From NCBI GenBank assembly GCA_016787605.1, contig JAEUUE010000120.1:1-47184 (forward strand): a stretch of DNA of 47,184 nucleotides, in the 5' to 3' direction. Under the pieces are notes generated by a model. That model did not search any database and was not told the DNA's origin. It saw only the letters and a list, made by a program, of their open reading frames with translations. Shown piece after piece: positions 1-7,587 of this stretch (the first letter of the stretch is position 1; every line of letters starts with the position of its first letter). This DNA comes from Cyclobacteriaceae bacterium (GTDB lineage: Bacteria; Bacteroidota; Bacteroidia; Cytophagales; Cyclobacteriaceae). The position numbers and the translations under genes are program-made.

Positions 1-22
1 CGGAACCCGGAACTGGGTACAG

Positions 23-2467
23 CTACTCGGCGTTGGGTGTCGGTGATTTCCGAACTGCCATCACCACGCCACCCACGACGACGAGGAGAAGCAGCCAGGA
101 CGAGGCCATGGTCACTTTGTTTCCAACCACATAGGGCTTCGGCTCAAACTTCATCTCGAGTGTGTGTGTGCCCGCCGGGACCTCCATGGCCCGGAGCACA
201 TAGTTGGCCCGGATCAACGGTACTTCCTTGCCGTCCAAAAAGGCATGCCAGCCCTTCGGGTAGTAGATCTCGGAGAATACCACCAGTCCGCCGGACACGG
301 AGACTGCTTCATACTTCAGGTAAGGAGGCTTCTGTTCAACCAGTCTCACCATGGCTGCCGAATCGTAAGTCCCGGGAGCATTGATCTTGAATTTCGACCC
401 GTCGACGACAGCAACACGGGAGGTGTTTGCCCCGCAAACCGCCTGGAGTTCCTCCGCAGGACTGTTGACCAGCTTCACTTCCCGGACAAACCAGGCCGGC
501 CCGTTGGCACTGGCATTGGGGATAATATTTCCTTCTTCGCCACCATACGTGATGTACTTCACATTAAGCATATTCAACGCACTCAGTTGAGTGAAGTCGG
601 CCTTGCCCTGGCGAAGGCCGTTTATCATTTCTTCTGTCTCCCGGCTGACGCAGCTATCCACCAGGTCCTGGTAGCGGCGAAGTTTGGCGCCGTGGTATCC
701 ACCGATGGAGTTGTGGTAGTACGAAGCGGAAGCGTCATTCATCGACCCCTGGAGGTCATACACCCTGAAGTAGCCGGGATCGCGCATGATCGCCTGGTTC
801 GCGCTGGTGAGCGGATACGCCGCCGGCCGCTTGCGCTGGAAGTTGTCTTTCGACAGGTAACGGCGGTCGACCAGGGTAATATCAATGATCAACAGGGCAA
901 GCAAGGACAGCGTCAATACGTAAGACTTCACCCATCCACGAAGCGATGCAAACAACACCCCGCAGGCAAGCAAGGTGAACCAAAAGGATCGCCACGCATC
1001 CGCCTGCAGCAGGTCCATCCGATCGCTGCGCAGCGCCGAGCGAAACCATGCCGGCAACTGGGCCTCTTCCGGCTTGAGGAAACTGCCGAAACCGCCGCTG
1101 ACCGCCAGCACCAGGCATATTCCCGGCACCAGGAGAGCCCACAGGAATTTCTTTTGCACTTCCTTGTTCCATGGCGTACTCAAAAGCTTTTCCACCCCGA
1201 GCATGCCCAGCAGCGGCAAGGCAAAAAGCGTCAGGATGAGCGCAAAAGTCACCGACCGGAATTTGTTGTAACCCGGGAAGTAGTCAAACAACGCATAGTT
1301 AAGCGCCGCGAAATTGCTGCCCCAGCTCAGCACGATGCCGAGGAGGGCGATGCCGGCCAGCCATATCACGTATTTCGTGTCGGCAAACACGGCACCGAGC
1401 ACAAAGAGAAGACAGATGACAGCGCCGGCGTAATACGGTGCCGACATGCGCTGTGGTCCCCAATAAGCGGAGGATCGCGGCGCGAGCTGGTTGGCCAATT
1501 CATTGCTGCCGGAATTCACCAGCGCGGAATACGTGGCGCTCTTTTCGTTTTGGAAGAGATAGTCGGAGCTGGCCCCTCCGAAATAATTCGGAATGAACAG
1601 GGTCATGGGCTCCGTAATGGCATTGCTGAACTCGAAGGCGTAGGCCTTGCTGAGCCCCGTAGCATCATCGGAGGCATTCGACTTGAGCTCAGAAGGACCG
1701 CGGATGCTATAGCGGCTGTATTCGGTGATCGCCCAAAATTGTCCAAAGAAGGTTCCGGCCGCCAACACTACCGCCGGAACAAGCAGGCCAATGTTCTTGA
1801 AAAAATCAGCCAGCTTCTTCTCCCTCGAGGCCAGGATCAGCTGCATGAGTCCGTACCCGGCAACAAGGATCATGAGGTAGTAGGTCATCTGCAGGTGATT
1901 TTCGCGGAGGTGAAACGCCAGGCCCGAGGCGGTCACCGCAAAACCGAGGATTCGCTGACCGGAGAAAACGAGATGAATGCCTGCCATCACCAGGGGCATG
2001 AAAGCGATGGCGCCAATGCGTGCGTTGTGGCCGGCAATCAACCCGATGATCATGAACGAGGATAACCCGAAGGCGAGGGCACCGGTCATGGCCAGGTAGG
2101 GTCTCACCCGGAACGACAGCAACATGATGTAGTAGCAAACAAACGCCAGGAAGACATTCGACACCGGGTGGGGCAGGAACAAGGACATCACCCTCTTCAT
2201 TCCTACCACGACTCCATCGCTCCACTGCAGGTTGACCAGGTAGGCGGGCATACCGCTGAACATGGTGGAGGCCCAAAGCCCTTCTTCCCCGGTGGCCTCC
2301 CGGTAATCGCGCAGGGCTTTGCTGGCGCCCAGGTGCTGCTGGATGTCGTATTGGCTCAGCGACTTGTTCTCAAAGAAAACCGGGCTGAAGAAGATCACGG
2401 TCACCAGGAAGAAAAGAAGAACCGCGAGTGCGTGGGGAAGAACGTCTTTGGAAAAATTGATTTTCAT
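23..2467 (-). CDS. YfhO-like multi-pass membrane protein
   Basis: Predicted 814-residue integral membrane protein. A hydrophobic segment starts near residue 10 and is followed by the SQYDIQQHLG stretch typical of the N-terminal loop of YfhO-family proteins. Many membrane helices follow through about residue 550, then a soluble domain of roughly 230 residues and a last helix just before the C-terminus. In Firmicutes YfhO is linked to glycosylation of cell-wall polymers with lipid-linked sugars; in Bacteroidota the substrate is unknown, so a GT-C-like envelope glycosylation role is inference. The ATG at 2467 is chosen because the frame upstream of it has no membrane character and the membrane segment begins shortly after it. 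It is transcribed divergently from the lipoprotein gene at 2579. Confidence 0.8.
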   Translation of the reverse strand: MKINFSKDVLPHALAVLLFFLVTVIFFSPVFFENKSLSQYDIQQHLGASKALRDYREATGEEGLWASTMFSGMPAYLVNLQWSDGVVVGMKRVMSLFLPHPVSNVFLAFVCYYIMLLSFRVRPYLAMTGALAFGLSSFMIIGLIAGHNARIGAIAFMPLVMAGIHLVFSGQRILGFAVTASGLAFHLRENHLQMTYYLMILVAGYGLMQLILASREKKLADFFKNIGLLVPAVVLAAGTFFGQFWAITEYSRYSIRGPSELKSNASDDATGLSKAYAFEFSNAITEPMTLFIPNYFGGASSDYLFQNEKSATYSALVNSGSNELANQLAPRSSAYWGPQRMSAPYYAGAVICLLFVLGAVFADTKYVIWLAGIALLGIVLSWGSNFAALNYALFDYFPGYNKFRSVTFALILTLFALPLLGMLGVEKLLSTPWNKEVQKKFLWALLVPGICLVLAVSGGFGSFLKPEEAQLPAWFRSALRSDRMDLLQADAWRSFWFTLLACGVLFASLRGWVKSYVLTLSLLALLIIDITLVDRRYLSKDNFQRKRPAAYPLTSANQAIMRDPGYFRVYDLQGSMNDASASYYHNSIGGYHGAKLRRYQDLVDSCVSRETEEMINGLRQGKADFTQLSALNMLNVKYITYGGEEGNIIPNASANGPAWFVREVKLVNSPAEELQAVCGANTSRVAVVDGSKFKINAPGTYDSAAMVRLVEQKPPYLKYEAVSVSGGLVVFSEIYYPKGWHAFLDGKEVPLIRANYVLRAMEVPAGTHTLEMKFEPKPYVVGNKVTMASSWLLLLVVVGGVVMAVRKSPTPNAE

Positions 2468-2524
2468 GAATCCGGAGATTGGCTCGCAAAATAGGAAGGT
2501 TTGACGACTTCCCCTCCGCCAGCC

Positions 2525-2581
2525 CATGGGCAGGAAAGCCTTGAAAATACTATCTTCACTTGCCTAAACCGCCTGCCCATG
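2525..2581. repeat. 10-bp inverted repeat around the start of the lipoprotein gene
   Basis: CATGGGCAGG (2525-2534) is the exact reverse complement of CCTGCCCATG (2572-2581). The right arm contains the ATG at 2579. The 37-bp interval lies in the divergent promoter region of the YfhO-like and lipoprotein genes. It may be an operator or chance; nothing else supports a function. Confidence 0.4.
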
Positions 2582-3019
2582 AAGACCCTCGTTCTGCTTG
2601 GAAGTCTGTTGTTCCTGGGATCCTGCCAGCCGCCTAAGCCTCCCCGCGACGTGCAGGCCGAAATCGCCGCCATCCGCGCCACCATTGACGCCAGCCAGAT
2701 TGCCTGGAACAACGGCGACCTGGAGGGATTCATGGAAAGTTACTGGAAGTCAGACTCCCTGGTGTTCTACAGCAAGCGGGGCCGGAACAACGGGTGGCAG
2801 GAAACGCTTGATGGATACAGGAAGAGCTACTCCGACCTCGCACTGATGGGGAATCTTCACTTCGACATCATGTCGGTCTCCCCGGTCGCTGATGGCGTTT
2901 ACATTGTCCTGGGCAAGTACACGGTTACAAGGAAAGACGGCACCCTGGAAGGGTCGTTTACCTTATTGTTCAGGGAAAAGAATGGGAAGTGGGTGGCCGT
3001 CTACGATCATACTTGCTGA
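2579..3019 (+). CDS. SnoaL/DUF4440-like lipoprotein
   Basis: 146-residue protein with a lipoprotein signal ending in LGSC (Cys16), followed by a single small alpha+beta domain. The pattern of an N-terminal helix with AWNNGDLEGF, then SLVFYSKRG, and a C-terminal strand ending WVAVYDH matches the NTF2-like DUF4440/SnoaL-like fold. Many such proteins bind or turn over small molecules, but no specific function can be read from sequence. The ATG at 2579 is chosen over the upstream in-frame start at 2501 because it begins the signal peptide directly and 2501 would put 26 unrelated residues before it. Confidence 0.8.
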   Translation: MKTLVLLGSLLFLGSCQPPKPPRDVQAEIAAIRATIDASQIAWNNGDLEGFMESYWKSDSLVFYSKRGRNNGWQETLDGYRKSYSDLALMGNLHFDIMSVSPVADGVYIVLGKYTVTRKDGTLEGSFTLLFREKNGKWVAVYDHTC

Positions 3020-3022
3020 AAT

Positions 3023-3101
3023 AAACCGCAAAATGTAAAATGATAAATGTAGAATGTAAAAGTTGACACCTCCCGCTTCTACATTTTGCATTTTTCGGTT
3101 T
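3023..3101. repeat. Inverted-repeat element built of AT-rich heptamers, copy A
   Basis: The left part is four consecutive 7-bp units from 3030 to 3057 (AAAATGT, AAAATGA, TAAATGT, AGAATGT). The right part reads the same units on the other strand (AAAATGC, AAAATGT within 3076-3098). The outer arms 3023-3042 and 3082-3101 pair at 18 of 20 positions, both ending in AAACCG / CGGTTT. It lies between two convergent genes, where it could end transcription, but the related copy B at 4885 lies between divergent genes. Confidence 0.75.
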
Positions 3102-3152
3102 AGCCCGACTCGACGACACACACAACGCCGTGCAGGAGTCACCTATTCCTTT

Positions 3153-4871
3153 TTAGTTATTCATTTCTCCCCGCACAAAGTTCATCAGCTCGCGGATGTA
3201 GCTCTTGCTGAAATCGAATTTGATTCCAGCGGCCTGGTAGATCTCGGGAATCGTGCGGAGGTTGCCTAGCTTGAGGGCACGCTGGTAGCCCGCCAGCCCT
3301 TCAGACTTATTTCGGCGGAAGTTTCGCCACAAGGCAATCGCGCCCAACTGCGCCATCCCGTATTCAATGTAGTAGAACGGCACCTCGTACAGGTGGAGTT
3401 GCTTCTGCCACATAAAGCTGCGCGCGTCTTCGAGCCCCGACCAATCGGTTACCGTATCGGCAAATTCCTGGTAGGTAATGTTCCACCGGCGGAGTCGCTG
3501 CTCGGGCGTATGGCCGGGATTCTCATAAATCCAGTGCTGAAACTTGTCGATCGTCGCCACCCAGGGCAACGTTTCAATGATGTCTTCGAGCTGTTCCTGC
3601 CGGGCACGGGCCAGGTCCTGGGGATTGGTGAAGAAAACATCCCAATGATCCATCGACAAGAGTTCCATCGCCATGGATGCCAGCTCCGCCACCTCCATGG
3701 GAGGATTTTTAAAGTCGGACAAGGCCAGGTCCTTGGTCAGGAAGTTGTGCACCGCATGACCACCCTCGTGCATGAGTGTCGTCATGTCGCGCATGGTCGA
3801 CGTGGCATTCATGAAGATGAACGGGATGCCGATCTCCGCCAGGGGATAGTTGTAGCCACCCGGCGCTTTGCCTTTTCTTGATTCCAGGTCCAGGTGACCC
3901 ATCGTCTCCATAGTGGTGAGGCAGTCGCCAAGGAAGGGATCCAGCCGGCGAAACACTTCAACACCTTTGGCGGTAAGGTCCTTTCCCCCGCTGAAGGCTC
4001 TCAACGGCGCGCGTCCCTGGGGGTCGACGGCTTTGTCCCACGGACGCAATGAATCCAGTTTCATTTGCTCTTTCCGCATTTCAGCGAGCTCCTCCAGCAG
4101 GGGAACCACCTCGGAAGAGATAGCGTCGTGGAAATTGAAGCAATCCTGTGGCGTATAGTCGAACCGGCCGTAGGACTTGAACATGTAGTCGCGGAAGTTG
4201 GAGAAGCCGGCGTTGACCGCCACCCGATGCCGGAGGTCAACCAACTTGCTAAAGAGACCGTCGAGGGTTTCCTTGTCCTTGAGCCGTCGCTCGGTGATCA
4301 GCCGGTAAACGTCTTCACGCACCTGTCGGTCGGTCTCCTGCAGCAGTACGGACGCCTGCTGGAGGGTAAGCTCCTGCCCTTTCCACGCGATCGTCATCGC
4401 CCCGTTGAGTTGGGCATACTTTTGCGACTCGAGGTTGATCTCGGTGAACAGCGGAACGTTCTCTTCCCGGAAGATCTCGATATCCTTCTTGAGGTTGCGG
4501 ATGAGGATGGCATAACCCTCCTCTTTGGACAATTGATTGAGAAAGGGCGAGTCGGCCACTTTCCGGTTCAATTGATCCGAGACCGGGGCAATTTTAGGCT
4601 GGATGTTCTCCACGAAATCCTGGTACCGCTCGAGCAGGGCTTTGTCATCCGTGTAACAGGTCATCTTGATATAACGCCAGCCGAGGTCTTCGCTGATCGC
4701 CGACTCGAGTTCACTCCGGTCGCGCAGCCATTTTCTCAGGTCGTCGGCCGAGAGGATGGGGCGGTCGGCGAGGTTGTCGAACCAGGGCTTGAGGGCCTCC
4801 CAGGTGGTGACGGTAAAAGGTTCGGGAATGAATTGACGTGGGGGACGCTGCGGAACAGATGGTGCTGACAT
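3153..4871 (-). CDS. M3 family oligoendopeptidase (PepF-like)
   Basis: 572-residue cytoplasmic zinc metallopeptidase of the M3 oligoendopeptidase type. The zinc motif HEGGH is at residues 368-372, with a further glutamate ligand expected in the EVAEL stretch about 30 residues later. The long helical N-terminal region and the C-terminal FYYIEYGMAQLGA segment are characteristic of the family, as is the length. There is no signal peptide, so it probably degrades short peptides in the cytoplasm. The ATG at 4871 gives a short proline-rich leader; the folded part begins near residue 15. Both ends of the gene are bordered by copies of the same heptamer-built repeat. Confidence 0.92.
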   Translation of the reverse strand: MSAPSVPQRPPRQFIPEPFTVTTWEALKPWFDNLADRPILSADDLRKWLRDRSELESAISEDLGWRYIKMTCYTDDKALLERYQDFVENIQPKIAPVSDQLNRKVADSPFLNQLSKEEGYAILIRNLKKDIEIFREENVPLFTEINLESQKYAQLNGAMTIAWKGQELTLQQASVLLQETDRQVREDVYRLITERRLKDKETLDGLFSKLVDLRHRVAVNAGFSNFRDYMFKSYGRFDYTPQDCFNFHDAISSEVVPLLEELAEMRKEQMKLDSLRPWDKAVDPQGRAPLRAFSGGKDLTAKGVEVFRRLDPFLGDCLTTMETMGHLDLESRKGKAPGGYNYPLAEIGIPFIFMNATSTMRDMTTLMHEGGHAVHNFLTKDLALSDFKNPPMEVAELASMAMELLSMDHWDVFFTNPQDLARARQEQLEDIIETLPWVATIDKFQHWIYENPGHTPEQRLRRWNITYQEFADTVTDWSGLEDARSFMWQKQLHLYEVPFYYIEYGMAQLGAIALWRNFRRNKSEGLAGYQRALKLGNLRTIPEIYQAAGIKFDFSKSYIRELMNFVRGEMNN

Positions 4872-4884
4872 GACGAAAGGTTGG

Positions 4885-4970
4885 GAAATGTAAAATGCAA
4901 AATGACAAATCTAAAATGTAAAAGTATCACACTTCTACATTAGTATGTCACATTATGCATTTTTCGGTTT
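4885..4970. repeat. Inverted-repeat element built of AT-rich heptamers, copy B
   Basis: Six 7-bp units run without a break from 4885 to 4926 (GAAATGT, AAAATGC, AAAATGA, CAAATCT, AAAATGT, AAAAGTA). A diverged reverse-oriented set follows to 4970 and ends in the same TTTTTCGGTTT as copy A. The two halves can pair imperfectly over about 40 bp. On the minus strand the units contain TAGATTTG (4906-4913), an exact TAnnTTTG -7 match at a sensible distance from the M3 peptidase start at 4871, so the repeat may supply part of that promoter. Confidence 0.7.
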
Positions 4971-4986
4971 CTCACTGCATCCAATA

Positions 4987-5007
4987 CTCAACGCTCAACG
5001 TATACTC
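4987..5007. repeat. Short CTCAACG heptamer repeat
   Basis: Two exact head-to-tail copies of CTCAACG (4987-5000) followed by a related unit TATACTC. It has the same 7-bp period as the neighbouring element, but the sequence is unrelated. Confidence 0.45.
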
Positions 5008-5064
5008 ACTACCCCATTGGGGAATCTGCCTGCCATCCGTTACTTTCCTTAAACTGATCGTAAA

Positions 5065-5781
5065 ATGGAGTCTACCCTCCTCTCCCTCACCGGCGCAGGT
5101 TTCCTGCTCCTCACGGTGGTCTTCTACGGGCTGCTCTACCGCGAACTGAAGGCCGGCATCGCACTAACCTCATGGACAGCAGACCGTCAGCGGACGGTGG
5201 CTCGCCGCTACCTGGTGGGCGTAAGCGCCTGGGCCATCTTTCTCCTGTCCGTTTCCGCCACCGGGTTTTTCACCAATTTCGACACGTTCCCACCCCGGCT
5301 GGTGATCGTGCTGATCGTTCCGCTCGTGGCCATCATCCTGGTGGTGCGCTCTTCCGCGGTTAAGGAACTCCTCCAGCTTGTCCCTGCCCGGAACATCATC
5401 CGGCTCCAGTTCTTCCGTGTCTTTGTTGAATTACTCATCTGGGCATCGTTCGCCCTTGACCAGCTGCCGGTGCAAATGACATTTGAAGGCCGTAACTTCG
5501 ACGTGCTCTCCGGTCTTTTCGCCCCGATTGTTGCCTACTGGCTGGCCAACCATAAAACCGCCCTTTACATTTATAACTACGTTGCTCTCGCCTTGCTCAT
5601 CAACATCGTCACCGTTGCCATTCTCTCCACGCCGGTACCGTTCCGCGTTTTCATGAATGAACCCGCCAACCTGCTGGTGACCAAGTTTCCGTTCGTCATG
5701 CTTCCCGGGATGCTGGTCCCACTGGCCTATGGGCTGCATTTTCTTTCACTGAGACAGCTGGGGCTGGTTCAAAACAAATAA
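5065..5781 (+). CDS. Integral membrane protein, about seven helices
   Basis: 238-residue protein that is almost entirely hydrophobic. Membrane segments can be seen near residues 4-24, 48-70, 74-95, 110-130, 150-168, 172-192 and 208-228. I do not recognise a family. There are no conserved catalytic motifs, and charges cluster in short loops. The ATG at 5065 immediately precedes the first membrane helix. It stands alone between the M3 peptidase and the beta-lactamase-like gene, so context gives no clue to function. Confidence 0.75.
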   Translation: MESTLLSLTGAGFLLLTVVFYGLLYRELKAGIALTSWTADRQRTVARRYLVGVSAWAIFLLSVSATGFFTNFDTFPPRLVIVLIVPLVAIILVVRSSAVKELLQLVPARNIIRLQFFRVFVELLIWASFALDQLPVQMTFEGRNFDVLSGLFAPIVAYWLANHKTALYIYNYVALALLINIVTVAILSTPVPFRVFMNEPANLLVTKFPFVMLPGMLVPLAYGLHFLSLRQLGLVQNK

Positions 5782-5820
5782 TCGTACACCCTGCCTTCAC
5801 GGCCGAAGCGATAGCAAAGT

Positions 5821-5844
5821 CATTGCTGAGCCTGTCGAAGCATG
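5821..5844. repeat. Dispersed TGAGC...CGAA hairpin repeat, copy 1
   Basis: The core TGAGCCTGTCGAA (5827-5839) is flanked by CATTGCT and AGCATG, which pair apart from one bulged base. It lies in the 239-bp gap 5782-6020, which otherwise holds no gene that I can support. Further copies are at 6863, 34862 and 34913. Confidence 0.65.
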
Positions 5845-6038
5845 CCGCGACCTTCGCCCTTTCTTCCAAGCAGTCAGATTACCTCAGCACGACCACATTC
5901 CGTGCGAACTTCAGGTTGAGCATTCCATCGGCAGAGGTGAAGTTCGCGGTACGCGAGCCGCGTCGGCGAAGACGTTGGCCTTTATCGATTTTCAGATTCT
6001 TAGGCTGAATTACTACATTCATGGCAACCCGAACCACC

Positions 6039-7565
6039 ATGAAGAAACTACTCCTATTCTGTCTTTTGGTCACCAGCTTCATCCTTCAGGCCCAAAAGAA
6101 GACTTCCACTGACCTCGACAAGCAGATCAAAGAGTACGATACCTACGTCCAGGCTGCCCTGAAACAATGGGAAGTGCCCGGTGCCGGCGTGGCCCTGGTC
6201 AAGGACGGCAAGGTCATTTACCTCAAAGCGTTTGGTACTCGTGACCTGAACACCGGGGCGCCCGCCGATTCCGAAACGCTGTTTTCCATCGGATCCACCA
6301 CCAAAGCCATCACGGCCGTTTGCCTGGGCATCCTCGTCGATGAAGGCAAACTCTCCTGGAACGACCCGGTATCAAAATACCTGCCTGAATTCCAGCTTTA
6401 CGAGCCGTACGTCACCAGGGAACTTACCGTACGTGATCTCCTGCTTCACAACAGCGGGGTGGGCAACACCGATTATCTGTGGGGATCGATGAACATCCCG
6501 GAAGATGAAATCCTGCGCCGCATGCGGATGGTCAAGCCCTCCTACTCCTTTCGCGGCGGTTTCATTTACCAGAACATTTTCTACATCGCCGCCGGCAAGG
6601 TGATTGAAAGAGTCAGCGGCCAGAATTGGCACGCATTCATCCAGGCCCGCATCTTCCAGCCACTCGGCATGACCCGCACGGCCACCAAACTGAAAAACAT
6701 CAAGGACGCCAACTACACCAAACCACATTACCGGCTCCAGGGCAAAATTCAGGTCATTGGCCATACCAACGACGACGAAGTAAGTGCCGCCGGCTCAGTA
6801 TGGTCTTCGATCACCGACATGAGCAAATGGACGTTGTGCATGCTCGACAGCAGCAAGTATCCTTCGACAAGCTCAGGGCAAACTCCCGGGGATCGCTTAC
6901 TCAAGCCGCAGACCTGGGCGGAGATGTTCAAACCACATACACTGGTCACGTCCAGTCAATTCTATCCCACCCAACAACTCACCAAGCCCAACTGGATGAC
7001 CTACGGGCTTGGCTGGTTCCAGCACGACTACAAAGGGCACAAGGTCAACTTTCATACCGGCAGTCTGTCCGGGCTCATCGCCCTGCACGCCCAGTTACCG
7101 GACGCATCGCTGGGTTACTATTTTCTCGGCAACCTCGACCATGCCGAAGTGCGGCATGCGCTGATGTACAAAGCCTTCGATCTTTTTTCGCTCGGCGGAA
7201 CCCGTGACTGGAGCACGGAAATCAAGTTGCTGTACACCAACCTGAACAACCAGCAGGAACGGCAGATCGCCAGCCTCGAGGCACAACGGGTAAAGGAAAC
7301 CAAGCCTTCACTTGCGCTGACCGAATATGCCGGCAAGTACACAGATCCCTTGTACGGGACCGTAGAAGTGAGCGTGCAGGGAAATGCGCTGAGGCTTAAC
7401 CTCAACGGCGTGGAGAACGGAACCGCGGAGCACTGGAATTACGACACCTTCTACGGGCCATGGGACAAGGCCTGGTACGGGAAGTTTGCCGTACAGTTCA
7501 AGCTCAATTTGTTTGGGAAAGTGGAGGGGCTGGTGCTGGACGGTGCGGAATATAAAAGAAGCTAG
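6039..7565 (+). CDS. Exported serine beta-lactamase-like hydrolase
   Basis: 508-residue predicted periplasmic protein of the class C beta-lactamase / penicillin-binding-protein-like fold. A signal peptide (MKKLLLFCLLVTSF...QAQ) is followed by the catalytic domain with the SxxK motif STTK (Ser at residue 86) and the tyrosine motif YQN (Tyr at 177). A C-terminal DUF3471-like beta domain begins near residue 415 (EYAGKYTDPLYG). Such proteins are usually D-amino-acid peptidases or esterases, and the sequence gives no reason to call it an antibiotic-resistance enzyme. The start at 6039 places two lysines directly before the hydrophobic core; an ATG at 6021 would add six residues. A copy of the dispersed CCTTCGACAAGCTCAGG repeat sits in frame at 6861-6881 and encodes PSTSSGQ in a loop. 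Confidence 0.88.
   Translation: MKKLLLFCLLVTSFILQAQKKTSTDLDKQIKEYDTYVQAALKQWEVPGAGVALVKDGKVIYLKAFGTRDLNTGAPADSETLFSIGSTTKAITAVCLGILVDEGKLSWNDPVSKYLPEFQLYEPYVTRELTVRDLLLHNSGVGNTDYLWGSMNIPEDEILRRMRMVKPSYSFRGGFIYQNIFYIAAGKVIERVSGQNWHAFIQARIFQPLGMTRTATKLKNIKDANYTKPHYRLQGKIQVIGHTNDDEVSAAGSVWSSITDMSKWTLCMLDSSKYPSTSSGQTPGDRLLKPQTWAEMFKPHTLVTSSQFYPTQQLTKPNWMTYGLGWFQHDYKGHKVNFHTGSLSGLIALHAQLPDASLGYYFLGNLDHAEVRHALMYKAFDLFSLGGTRDWSTEIKLLYTNLNNQQERQIASLEAQRVKETKPSLALTEYAGKYTDPLYGTVEVSVQGNALRLNLNGVENGTAEHWNYDTFYGPWDKAWYGKFAVQFKLNLFGKVEGLVLDGAEYKRS
6861..6881. repeat. Dispersed TGAGC...CGAA repeat inside a coding region, copy 2
   Basis: The core TTCGACAAGCTCA (6863-6875) is the reverse complement of TGAGCTTGTCGAA and is bounded by CC / GG. 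It is read in frame as PSTSSGQ (residues 275-281 of the hydrolase), between the helix ending LDSSKY and the segment GDRLLKP. Confidence 0.7.
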
Positions 7566-7575
7566 AATCTAGAAG
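7562..7575. repeat. CTAGAAN heptamer pair at a convergent junction
   Basis: CTAGAAT followed directly by CTAGAAG. It overlaps the stop codon of the hydrolase gene in the 22-bp gap before the convergent reductase gene. The period is 7 bp, as in the other intergenic arrays. Confidence 0.4.
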
Positions 7576-7587
7576 TGAAGGACGTCG

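Noticed and set aside
164-2065. 633-residue plus-strand open frame opposite the YfhO-like gene
   Set aside because: It is an antisense shadow in GC-rich DNA: Arg/Gly/His/Gln-rich, with no domain or start context, while the minus strand encodes a coherent membrane protein.
5879-6082. Minus-strand frame of 67 residues ending MLNLKFARNVVVLR in the gap before the beta-lactamase-like gene
   Set aside because: The ending looks protein-like and could be the remnant of a lost gene, but it overlaps the start of the hydrolase gene and I cannot name a family. Too weak to list.
6039-7565. Antibiotic-resistance beta-lactamase
   Set aside because: The SxxK and YxN motifs only show the general serine-hydrolase fold. 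The DUF3471-like C-terminal domain points to an esterase or peptidase relative.
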